Origin: CAYRMV01 sp964425255
GTDB lineage: Bacteria > Bacteroidota > Bacteroidia > Flavobacteriales_D > Crocinitomicaceae
Reading direction: 5' to 3'
NCBI GenBank assembly: GCA_964425255.1
Contig: CAYRMV010000010.1
Location: 1 to 43,158, forward strand
Length of the DNA stretch: 43,158 nt
Shown here: positions 34,046-41,000 of the stretch, piece by piece
How the letters are laid out: every line of letters starts with the position of its first letter
Numbering within the stretch: position 1 is the first letter of the stretch
Translations under genes and position numbers: made by a program
Notes under the pieces: model-generated
Told to the model about the DNA's origin: nothing
What the model saw: the letters and a program-made list of their open reading frames with translations, nothing else
Database searches by the model: none

Positions 34046-34672
34046 ATGCATGTTTTAATCGCAAGTCAAAACACACTTATTCGCCATGGAATCAAAGACA
34101 TCCTCTCTGGTTTTGCAGATTGGAATCTGGAAATCGCTTTCATCAAAAATGAGGAAGAACTTGCTCTTGCAACAAAACAAAAACAAGTAGACATTCTACT
34201 TTTGGATCATACCACAATCCCATTTAAAAACGAATTAAAGAAATCAATTCAAACAAACAACGAAAGCTATTGCATTGTTCTAGCAGCTGAAAACGATGTA
34301 AAAGAAATTGTCAGCCTATTTGAACTAGGGGTTGACGCCATGCTAACGCATCATTGTGATCAAGATGAAATTTTTACGTGCATTCGATCAGCTCCGAAAA
34401 AAGAAAAGTTTTATTGTCAAAAAATGATCACACTTGCTTTATCAAAAGCGACAAAAGTTCAGGATACCTGTATTGCGCTTCAACTAACTGAACGTGAAAT
34501 TGAAATTATCCGTTGGATCGCAGCTGGTAAAACGAACAAAGAAATTGGTGAAACACTCTGTATCAGTCCACATACCGTTCATTCACACCGAAAAAGTTTG
34601 ATGAAAAAACTAGGAGCAAATTCGGCATCAGATGTTACTCGTTTTGCCGTTCAAGAAGGACTTGTCAACTAA
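34046..34672 (+). CDS. LuxR-type response regulator with degenerate receiver
   Basis: The ATG at 34046 gives MHVLIASQNTLIRHGIKDIL, 208 residues. The receiver keeps the phospho-acceptor position Asp54 (VDILLLDHT), but the acidic pair that binds Mg2+ is replaced by Ser7-Gln8 and the conserved lysine region reads MLTHH. The C-terminal NarL-type HTH (~148-198) is complete: LTEREIEIIRWIAAGKTNKEI and HTVHSHRKSLMKKLG. It likely acts independently of phosphorylation, or with an unusual signal. No histidine kinase is adjacent. It converges with the next gene, with one base between the stops. Confidence 0.9.
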   Translation: MHVLIASQNTLIRHGIKDILSGFADWNLEIAFIKNEEELALATKQKQVDILLLDHTTIPFKNELKKSIQTNNESYCIVLAAENDVKEIVSLFELGVDAMLTHHCDQDEIFTCIRSAPKKEKFYCQKMITLALSKATKVQDTCIALQLTEREIEIIRWIAAGKTNKEIGETLCISPHTVHSHRKSLMKKLGANSASDVTRFAVQEGLVN

Positions 34673-34673
34673 A

Positions 34674-35555
34674 TCAATCCATTCCAATTGCAACCGAAGT
34701 CATTGTTAGTGACCCTGCGACTGCATAATCATTAAACAGTGAAATCGATTCATTTTCTTCCGCTAAGCCCAAAGCATACATCAAAGGATAATAGTGATCT
34801 GGCGTAGGAATTGCTAATTTTGCTCCAGATGAAAGACTTTCATATTTTTGTAAAGCAACAAAATTGCGATCTAAAATGGCTTTTTTCATCGCTTCGCTAC
34901 ATTCAATTGCCCAATCAAACCCATAATTTACTTCGTTCAATTTATCCCATGCAACCATACGTAAATTATGAACCATGTTACCACTTGCCACAATTAAAAC
35001 ACCCTTTTTTCGTAAGGATTTTAAATATTGTGCCAACTCAAAATGATACGAAGCTGGTTTCCCATAATCAATACTTAATTGAATGACAGGTACATCTGCT
35101 AATGGAAAAATATGCTTTAAAACAGACCATGTTCCGTGATCCAATCCCCATTCAAAATCTAAATGAAGCAAGTCTTGTGGAAATAATTGTTGCATTTCCT
35201 TTGCTAAATCTGGTGATCCTGGTGCCGGATATTGCACATCAAACAACGCCTGCGGAAAACCACCAAAATCATGAATCGTCAAGGGATTTTCAACTGCGGT
35301 AACCCATGTTCCGTTTGTTAACCAATGGGCTGAAACACATACGATCGCTTTCGGTTTTTGCATTTTTTGTGCTAAACCATTCCATGCTTTTGAAAAAATC
35401 GTATCCTCAATCGCATTCATCGGTGAGCCATGACCTACAAACAGAACAGGCATTTTTTCAGACTCTTCTGGCGCATCTGACAACCATTTTAACGAACTTA
35501 ACCCTACGATTGCTCCTCCTCCCATCATGGCTCCAATAAATTGTTTACGATTCAT
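34674..35555 (-). CDS. ygiD: LigB-superfamily dioxygenase (4,5-DOPA extradiol dioxygenase, YgiD-like), with N-terminal export-like signal
   Basis: The 293-residue protein has PVLFVGHGSPMNAIED, CVSAHWLTNGTW, DHGTWSVLKHIFP and ASGNMVHNLRMVAWD, giving the His residues that bind zinc or iron in the YgiD/DODA family. These enzymes open catechol rings such as DOPA extradiolly. The first ~27 residues (MNRKQFIGAMMGGGAIVGLSS) are an added basic-hydrophobic segment, suggesting export or membrane anchoring, unlike the cytosolic enzyme. The sequence keeps the family order. A palindrome lies 40 bases upstream of its start. Confidence 0.88.
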   Translation of the reverse strand: MNRKQFIGAMMGGGAIVGLSSLKWLSDAPEESEKMPVLFVGHGSPMNAIEDTIFSKAWNGLAQKMQKPKAIVCVSAHWLTNGTWVTAVENPLTIHDFGGFPQALFDVQYPAPGSPDLAKEMQQLFPQDLLHLDFEWGLDHGTWSVLKHIFPLADVPVIQLSIDYGKPASYHFELAQYLKSLRKKGVLIVASGNMVHNLRMVAWDKLNEVNYGFDWAIECSEAMKKAILDRNFVALQKYESLSSGAKLAIPTPDHYYPLMYALGLAEENESISLFNDYAVAGSLTMTSVAIGMD

Positions 35556-35594
35556 TTTTCACTTTTCAATGAAACAAACTTACATAAATATTAT

Positions 35595-35606
35595 TTACCA
35601 TGGTAA
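35595..35606. promoter_or_regulatory. 12-bp perfect palindrome upstream of the YgiD-like gene
   Basis: TTACCATGGTAA is perfectly self-complementary and starts 40 bases upstream of the YgiD-like ATG on the minus strand, where an operator could sit. Chance occurrence is possible. Confidence 0.35.
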
Positions 35607-35615
35607 TTTATTTGC

Positions 35616-35644
35616 AAAAAAATAACTGCCCCGAAAGACAGTTA
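35616..35644 (-). terminator. Terminator of the cytochrome/T9SS operon
   Basis: On the minus strand, taactg and cagtta pair across a ten-base loop and are followed by seven T residues. It lies 40 bases after the stop at 35684. Confidence 0.72.
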
Positions 35645-35683
35645 CTGGAAATCAATCCTCAAAAGGATAATTTTTATTTTGAT

Positions 35684-36544
35684 TTAAAGCTGAATCTTTT
35701 TGCTATACCACTTTGTTGCTGTGCGCACACGAACAATCACTAGTTGGTTTTCAATCTTCTGATTCAATGCAAGTGTAACCTGATTTTGTACTGTTTGAAT
35801 TTGTGCAGAAGCCAATTCCTTTCCTTCTAAATTAACCACAGACACCCATGAAATTTTTTCCATTTCAGGTGAAATCAACGTTATTTTGTCATCCGAATTT
35901 TTAATTGCTGAAAACGAAATTTCATTTTCAAATACGGATGCAGTCGCGTCTTTTTGAATCGTTTTTTGTGTCAAATGTATTTGATCACCAGAATCAGTTC
36001 CATTGTTATTGGTGATATTTGAAGCTATGTAAAACCGTACATCACCTGTTGTAGCACTTGGTGCTTTCCATGTAAAAGTCCAACCAGATGTAAATCCTGT
36101 ACTTGCTGATGTGTGATTGATATATTGTTTACCTCCTGAAGTCACACGATTTGTACCGCCTTGAGATGAAGCTGTCATCACTCCTGCTTGTGTATTTCCA
36201 TTCATTGTAAGCGCAACCAACTGAAACCCTTTTCTTGTTGCTGGATCATCAATCGTCAAAGTTACAGTGTAAGTAGAATCTGGAAAATAACTTGTAACCA
36301 CATTTCCATCACTATCCGCAAAAGTCAGGTCATTTTTCGGACTATTGGTTGTTGCTGAACCTGCGTGACAAGCTGTACAAGTCACTTCACCTGGAGCACC
36401 TGTACGACCAGCTGGAGCACCTGAATTGTTGCGATGCGATTGTTTGAATTGTACTAACTCACTATCGTTGAGCAATTGATTTTGAAAGGAAAAAATTCCT
36501 GTTGCTAGGAAAATCCCACTTGTTAAAATTACCGTGTTTTTCAT
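35684..36544 (-). CDS. Secreted CxxCH protein with choice-of-anchor/Reeler-like domain and T9SS C-terminal signal
   Basis: The 286-residue protein has an N-terminal signal peptide (to ~20) and a c-type heme motif Cys56-Thr-Ala-Cys59-His60. Next is a beta domain at ~75-200 (YTVTLTIDDPATRKGFQLVALT, SGWTFTWKAPS) like the Reeler/choice-of-anchor V group. Last is a ~75-residue tail ending LVIVRVRTATKWYSKKIQL, which fits the T9SS type A signal. It is therefore probably a heme-bearing protein released to, or fixed on, the cell surface. It is the last gene of a five-gene run with a cytochrome c lipoprotein 11 bases upstream. Confidence 0.85.
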   Translation of the reverse strand: MKNTVILTSGIFLATGIFSFQNQLLNDSELVQFKQSHRNNSGAPAGRTGAPGEVTCTACHAGSATTNSPKNDLTFADSDGNVVTSYFPDSTYTVTLTIDDPATRKGFQLVALTMNGNTQAGVMTASSQGGTNRVTSGGKQYINHTSASTGFTSGWTFTWKAPSATTGDVRFYIASNITNNNGTDSGDQIHLTQKTIQKDATASVFENEISFSAIKNSDDKITLISPEMEKISWVSVVNLEGKELASAQIQTVQNQVTLALNQKIENQLVIVRVRTATKWYSKKIQL

Positions 36545-36555
36545 GTTGTTTTTAG

Positions 36556-36909
36556 TTAATTATTTAATTTTCCTTGCTGTACCCAACAACGAATTTTTTG
36601 AATAAGTGAATCGGGTAAAGCGGGTCCACCTTGGGGCATCAAATCATACCCGTCACCACGCATTGCGCCGATAATTGCCGTTGTTTGATTGGCAATCGAA
36701 GCATGATCCGTAAAAGTATAGCCTGTACTATTTCCCGGTGAATGACAACTAAAACATTGATCTTGCATGATTGGCAAAACATCCGTTGCAAATGAAATCG
36801 TATCTGGACAATCAAGTACTTCAATAACGGGAACCCGGTCTTTGGTACAGGAAGAAAAGTTCCATACCAAAAGACCAAAAATAGCTATGGAGAAAAAAAG
36901 TTTACTCAT
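36556..36909 (-). CDS. Cytochrome c-type lipoprotein
   Basis: The ATG at 36909 gives MSKLFFSIAIFGLLVWNFSSC, with lipobox Cys21. The 117-residue product contains one heme site, QCFSCH (Cys52, Cys55, His56), and a later LMPQGG, whose Met is the likely sixth ligand, so it resembles a small class I cytochrome c domain of the kind often called planctomycete-type C. It should hold heme in the periplasm or at the outer membrane. Its start overlaps the end of the upstream membrane gene by 4 bases (ATGA). Confidence 0.87.
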   Translation of the reverse strand: MSKLFFSIAIFGLLVWNFSSCTKDRVPVIEVLDCPDTISFATDVLPIMQDQCFSCHSPGNSTGYTFTDHASIANQTTAIIGAMRGDGYDLMPQGGPALPDSLIQKIRCWVQQGKLNN

Positions 36910-37316
36910 TTTATTTTTAAAAATAAAGGTTGAACGACAAACCAAGAAAGTTGTGGAATAAAAGCCAAAGGCATCAAAAAACCTTTGTAATAATCCGCAA
37001 ATAGCTGAGCATCTTCATTTTGAAATTGAACATCATCCATGTTTAAGATGACAAATACAAAAACAAGGCATGAACCAGCCAGCAGCAAATTTGTCAAAAA
37101 GATAAAAATTTGTTTTGCGGGTAAAAATCGACTAAGTGCATACAAAATGAATGTTCCTGAAAGTACCAATAAATGGTAACATAACAAATTGAATACATGT
37201 ACTTTTTCGGTAAAATCAACAATTTGCTTGTAACCGTAAACATAAATAATTGAAACGACCCACCCAAGTATAAGTGCAGAGAAAGTTTTTCCGACCAATT
37301 GATTGAGTGAAATCAT
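36906..37316 (-). CDS. Hypothetical four-helix membrane protein
   Basis: The 136-residue protein has hydrophobic segments at about residues 10-28, 42-62, 70-92 and 112-132. Polar residues are few; His39 and His48 lie near the second helix. I do not recognise the family. The stop overlaps the cytochrome lipoprotein start by 4 bases, so the two are translationally coupled, which suggests a membrane component for the same redox module. The gene upstream, YceI, is 38 bases away. Confidence 0.75.
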   Translation of the reverse strand: MISLNQLVGKTFSALILGWVVSIIYVYGYKQIVDFTEKVHVFNLLCYHLLVLSGTFILYALSRFLPAKQIFIFLTNLLLAGSCLVFVFVILNMDDVQFQNEDAQLFADYYKGFLMPLAFIPQLSWFVVQPLFLKIK

Positions 37317-37354
37317 ACCAGTTAATAAACGTAATTAATATCTTTCGGTTGGAA

Positions 37355-37906
37355 TTATTTCTTTGTAACCGGGATGGAAAAAGAAACATTCATCACATCA
37401 GGTACAACATTGCTTTTCTTCCCAACTTTGAAATCCAAGCGGTTGACACCAAAATCACCCGTAAAAACCAAATCTGATCCCGATTTAGAAACTTTAACAG
37501 GAACTTTGTATTCTTTTGAAATACCACGTATACTCAAATTACCATGAACCATATATTCATTCCCTGATTTTTCCACTTTCGAAGAAACAAAACGAATGGA
37601 TGGATGTTTAGCCGCATCAAACCACTCAGAAGTTTGCGCTTTCTTGTTTTTCATTCCATTGCCAGTATTGATCGAACTCACATCAAATGTCAAATCAAAT
37701 TTGGATCCAGCCAAATCATTTTCATCAAATTTAATTGATCCTGACATCGTTTTAAACTCTCCCGATGGATCTTTACTTTTAAATTTAATCGCATAATCGG
37801 ATTTTAATTTAAACTCAGGCGCCGAACTCACCATCACATACGCCGATGAAACCATCACCAAAGCCGCAGTCATCACATAAAATATTCCTTTTCTCATTTT
37901 TCTCAA
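37355..37906 (-). CDS. YceI family protein (lipocalin-like)
   Basis: The 183-residue protein starts with a signal segment in which VMVSSA is repeated (VMVSSAYVMVSSAPEF), followed by the YceI barrel. Family blocks include FDLTFDVSSINTGNGMKNKKAQTSEWFDAAKHPSIRF and SIRGISKEYKVPVKV. YceI proteins bind long polyisoprenoids or quinone-like lipids in the periplasm. It sits between a DUF5777 barrel and the cytochrome genes, consistent with a redox or quinone role. An ATG at 37897 is an alternative start. Confidence 0.93.
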   Translation of the reverse strand: MRKMRKGIFYVMTAALVMVSSAYVMVSSAPEFKLKSDYAIKFKSKDPSGEFKTMSGSIKFDENDLAGSKFDLTFDVSSINTGNGMKNKKAQTSEWFDAAKHPSIRFVSSKVEKSGNEYMVHGNLSIRGISKEYKVPVKVSKSGSDLVFTGDFGVNRLDFKVGKKSNVVPDVMNVSFSIPVTKK

Positions 37907-38021
37907 TTTTTATTTTCAATTTCCCTATTCAAAAATCAGTCCCAAAAACCACAATCTCCCCCAGCCTAAAATCCTCATTCTTAATTCTAAATTCTAAATT
38001 CTTCATTCTAAATCATCTCTC

Positions 38022-38897
38022 CTACCCTCGCTCAAACTTCCTCCCAATACAGAAGCCTAATCGAAACTGACCTTTCAACCAATCTTCATATGTATTCGTA
38101 ATAAACTGCGTTTCTCCAAAACCAGATGCATTTGTCAAATAAATAGTAAAATTATGCCCAAAGGTGATCCATTCAACTGCTAAACTCAAACTATTGTGAT
38201 TATTGCTTCGAATTCCTTCTTCATGAACATTGTGATAATATTCCATTAAAATTCCCCAAGTGCCATTGATCGACCAACGAAAAGCGCCTCCCATACTGAA
38301 AAGTGTATTACGATCGCTAGTCAACACATAATTTCGATGAACCATAGTTGGCATCAAAGCCAGTGAAAAATGATCCCCAAATCGCTTTGCGGCATTTAGT
38401 TGCATTGAGTAAGCAAAACGATGCGCTTGTTTGGGAAAATGACTCACCAAAGAAACATCATCAGAAGCTTTCATGTACGTGTAACTCATTGTACCCAAAG
38501 CTGCGAGCGAAAGAGGACTTTTTTCTCCTTGCGTTAAAAAACGGTATTTGGTAAATCCATCCAACAAATTGGTGTATGGAGATCCATTTCCTTTCGAACG
38601 CCCAACTCCAATCATCCAGTTATCTTTCAATCCGTATTCAAAAGCCAAGCGAATATCACTCGAATTGTCCAAGCCAAACATACGTTGAACTCCGCCATTG
38701 TCACCAGCAATATCACCAAAACGGTGTTCTACGCGAAATTCAAGAACTCCTTTGCCCAACGTTTCTGTCGAATGACCATTGATAATGCGTGTTCCTTGAA
38801 AAATTTCTACTTTTTCATCATCCTGCGCTAAAGAAAACATTCCGAAGCCAAGAAACAGACAACTAAGTCCTAATTTATATGTGAAGTTTCGTGTCAT
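38022..38897 (-). CDS. DUF5777 family beta-barrel protein
   Basis: The 291-residue protein has a signal peptide (cleaved near QDDEKVEIFQGTR) and a barrel body with INGHSTETLGKGVLEFRVEHRFGDIAGDN, which matches the DUF5777 family, and ends FRLGFCIGRKFERG. The family is an outer-membrane barrel of unknown function that is regularly found beside YceI and c-type cytochromes in Bacteroidota. It is first in the five-gene run, with a 115-base AT-rich low-complexity gap (ttctaaat repeats) before YceI, so a second promoter there is possible. Confidence 0.86.
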   Translation of the reverse strand: MTRNFTYKLGLSCLFLGFGMFSLAQDDEKVEIFQGTRIINGHSTETLGKGVLEFRVEHRFGDIAGDNGGVQRMFGLDNSSDIRLAFEYGLKDNWMIGVGRSKGNGSPYTNLLDGFTKYRFLTQGEKSPLSLAALGTMSYTYMKASDDVSLVSHFPKQAHRFAYSMQLNAAKRFGDHFSLALMPTMVHRNYVLTSDRNTLFSMGGAFRWSINGTWGILMEYYHNVHEEGIRSNNHNSLSLAVEWITFGHNFTIYLTNASGFGETQFITNTYEDWLKGQFRLGFCIGRKFERG

Positions 38898-39026
38898 AAG
38901 CTTTACTCAAAATACAAACGTACAAAATCAGGGAATGGTTTAGTGAAAAAAGAAAAAGTTTTGAATCTATATGGTTTAAAATTGCTTTTACAGAAATCAA
39001 ACAATTCGTACCTTCGTGAAAAAAAT

Positions 39027-39335
39027 ATGTTTGGATTGAATCAACAAGCGATGTTGGAGGAAATGCAACGCGCAACGGAAGCAAGTAAGGCTCGGCTAGA
39101 ACAAACCATCGTAAGTGGCGAAGCAGGCGGAGGACTCATTCGGGTAGAAATGAATGGAAATCGTGCGTTAAAATCGTTGCAAATCAACACAGAACTTTCA
39201 ATGATCGACAAAGAAGATTTAGAAGATTTATTGGCTGTAGCGTTGAATCAAGCATTGGAAGCAGCAAATCGAATCAACGAAAGTGAAATGGCACAATCTG
39301 CTGGTAATTTGTTTCCTCAATTTTTTGGGAAATAA
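39027..39335 (+). CDS. YbaB/EbfC family nucleoid-associated protein
   Basis: The ATG at 39027 gives MFGLNQQAMLEEMQRATEAS, the standard YbaB start; the longer reading to 38943 has no family similarity. The product is 102 residues with SGEAGGGLIRVEMNGNRALKSLQIN and DLLAVALNQALEAANRI. YbaB dimers bind DNA and help shape the nucleoid. A near-consensus -7 box (TACCTTCG at 39009-39016) precedes it. The stop overlaps the next start (TAATG). Confidence 0.93.
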   Translation: MFGLNQQAMLEEMQRATEASKARLEQTIVSGEAGGGLIRVEMNGNRALKSLQINTELSMIDKEDLEDLLAVALNQALEAANRINESEMAQSAGNLFPQFFGK

Positions 39336-39904
39336 TGACCAAACAAGCTCTTCGAAAAGAATACAAAGAAAAACGAGCGCTACTTTCGAATGTGGAACGA
39401 ACGCTTTTTTCAAATCAGATTTGCGCACAAGTGCTTTCCTTATTTTCATTTGAAAACAAATATATCCACCTCTTTTTACCGATCGAAAAGCACCATGAAA
39501 TCGATACTTTTCCGCTAATTGATGCTATTCAAGAACGAAAAGGAAAAGTTGTTGTATCCAAAACACATTGGGAAACAAACGAATTGACGCACATTCTTCT
39601 TGAAAAAACAACGAAATTAACTACCAATGAATGGGGAATTCCCGAACCTCAATCAGGAATAGAAATCGAACCGGCTAAACTAGACATCATTTTTATTCCG
39701 CTTTTGGTGTGTGACGAACGCGGTTTTCGTGTCGGTTACGGCAAAGGATTCTACGACCGGTTTTTAGCTCAATGCACCCCCACTTGTTTGTTTGTGGGAT
39801 TGAACTTTTTCGATACATGTCCATTAATCTCTGATCTACACAAAGACGATATCCCTCTACATCAATTAATTACGCCACAAAAGCATTTCTATTTTGAACA
39901 ATAA
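39335..39904 (+). CDS. 5-formyltetrahydrofolate cyclo-ligase
   Basis: The 189-residue protein has the MTHFS pattern: KEYKEKRALLSN at the start, LPIEKHHEIDTFPLIDAI, EWGIPEPQSG, DIIFIPLLVCDERGFRVGYGKGFYDRFL and the C-terminal FFDTCPLISD. It closes 5-formyl-THF to 5,10-methenyl-THF using ATP, returning folate to the one-carbon pool. It shares one base with the ybaB stop, so translation is coupled. A tiny membrane ORF begins within its last codons. Names in use for this gene include fau and ygfA; I leave the symbol open. Confidence 0.93.
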   Translation: MTKQALRKEYKEKRALLSNVERTLFSNQICAQVLSLFSFENKYIHLFLPIEKHHEIDTFPLIDAIQERKGKVVVSKTHWETNELTHILLEKTTKLTTNEWGIPEPQSGIEIEPAKLDIIFIPLLVCDERGFRVGYGKGFYDRFLAQCTPTCLFVGLNFFDTCPLISDLHKDDIPLHQLITPQKHFYFEQ

Positions 39905-40055
39905 CAAAGAACACCAAGGCAAGTACCACCTGCTTGCTATTTTCCTGATTCCGATCAACATCATTTCACTTGGATTATTGGAAAACAATTGGATTCGATT
40001 GGGAATCATCTTGCTGAGTTTGGGCGTAGTGTTTGTTTTCTTCAGGAGAAAGTAA
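39894..40055 (+). CDS. Small two-helix membrane protein overlapping the cyclo-ligase end
   Basis: The frame reads NNNKEHQGKYHLLAIFLIPI, then a second helix IRLGIILLSLGVVFVFF and the basic end RRK. It is open from 39870 with no ATG; TTG at 39894 (ATT at 39891 possible) is the best start, giving 53 residues. Two hydrophobic segments with a polar start and positive end look like a real inner-membrane protein. It overlaps the cyclo-ligase stop by 11 bases and is probably translated by coupling. The start codon is the weak point. Confidence 0.55.
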   Translation: MNNNKEHQGKYHLLAIFLIPINIISLGLLENNWIRLGIILLSLGVVFVFFRRK

Positions 40056-40106
40056 AGGCGTAATAAGCTACGCAAAAAGACCGAAATTTCCAATCGATTT
40101 GAAATC

Positions 40107-40161
40107 TTAGCCGTTTTTAATCGTTAGAAACGGCTAGCCCCTTGATTTTACTGAGAAAATC
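40107..40161. repeat. Dispersed stem-loop repeat, copy 2 (two hairpins)
   Basis: The same 9-bp stem (tagccgttt 40108-40116, aaacggcta 40128-40136) and following gcccc as at 5676, one loop base different. The second hairpin is gatttt-actgag-aaaatc (40144-40161), in the same place as in copy 1 but with different arms and a shared ctga core. It lies in the 198-base gap 40056-40253, where no other gene is seen. Confidence 0.75.
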
Positions 40162-40253
40162 GGATGAATTCCGATAAACTTCACACGAAAAAATGTGCTT
40201 AGCAATCGACAATCCATGCGATACCATCTAGTTGAAACTTTATCCAATCCAAC

Positions 40254-40817
40254 CTACCAAAATTCATTTTTCTTTAGTTCCTTAAACATAAATTTCTCAT
40301 TAAATGGATTAATTTTAATTTCACAACTGTCCATATTATTATAAAATTTAACCTCAACATTTGGACACAATGGTACTTTACATCCAAAATCACATTGGTT
40401 TCTTACATAGATTGTTTTTAAGAAATTGCAATCAGTTTTAACGACTATCTTAATAGTTGAATCTGGAATATCCCAAGAGTAAATTAAGAAACTATTATCT
40501 GGTTCTATTTTCTTTCCTACGATATCAAAAGGATCATTAAAAAAATTGAAATAATGAATTTTAAGCTTATCTCCAATTTTTATCTTTGGATCATTCGTTG
40601 TGGACACTTGTAAACGATTATTTAAAATCCATGTTATATGTTTTGTCCCACTTTTACCGGTTGTTAAATATCTAACTGTATATATTCCTTCTGTCGTTTC
40701 TCCATACTTAAAAACAAGATACCTCATTGAATAAAGAGATATTACAACGAAAAAGAAAAGTCCAATGAGTATCCTTTTCACTAATTTTTTGTTCCCATTT
40801 TCTTTAGATTCAACCAT
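40254..40817 (-). CDS. Hypothetical membrane-anchored protein
   Basis: I do not recognise this 187-residue protein. It has a basic N-terminus (MVESKENGNKKLVKRI), one membrane segment at ~15-35 (LIGLFFFVVISLYSMRYLVF), and a soluble part with GDKLKIHYFNFF and a cysteine cluster (DCNFLKT...NQCDFGCKVPLCPN). It appears more AT-rich than its neighbours and stands between a dispersed repeat and the M16 gene with no operon partner, so it may be an acquired or strain-specific gene. It is likely a single-pass membrane protein facing the periplasm. Confidence 0.65.
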   Translation of the reverse strand: MVESKENGNKKLVKRILIGLFFFVVISLYSMRYLVFKYGETTEGIYTVRYLTTGKSGTKHITWILNNRLQVSTTNDPKIKIGDKLKIHYFNFFNDPFDIVGKKIEPDNSFLIYSWDIPDSTIKIVVKTDCNFLKTIYVRNQCDFGCKVPLCPNVEVKFYNNMDSCEIKINPFNEKFMFKELKKNEFW

Positions 40818-40946
40818 GCATATATTATTCTCTATTTCTGCTTATGGGTAAATTTCCCCAAACCCGATAACCTTCAAAATTCACCTATCAACACATTATA
40901 CGCAGCTATGTTATTAGCGGGGAACACAGATCTTTCGGTCACAAGC

Positions 40947-40972
40947 AAAAAATCCCGAGCTTTCACCCGGGA
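40947..40972 (-). terminator. Terminator of the M16 peptidase operon
   Basis: On the minus strand, tcccg and cggga pair across a ten-base loop and six T residues follow, 28 bases after the M16 stop at 41001. The gap 40818-41000 otherwise shows no gene. Confidence 0.75.
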
Positions 40973-41000
40973 CCTTTCCTGTTTAAGTTAAGATCGTTTG

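Noticed and set aside
37955..38012. ttctaaat-type repeats between YceI and the DUF5777 gene as a regulatory array
   Set aside because: They are imperfect, low-complexity AT-rich repeats of the kind common in intergenic DNA of this phylum, with no regular spacing.
40058..40073. Hairpin gcgta/tacgc after the small membrane ORF as a terminator
   Set aside because: It is followed by A residues, not T residues, on the plus strand and lacks a T-run on the other strand as well.
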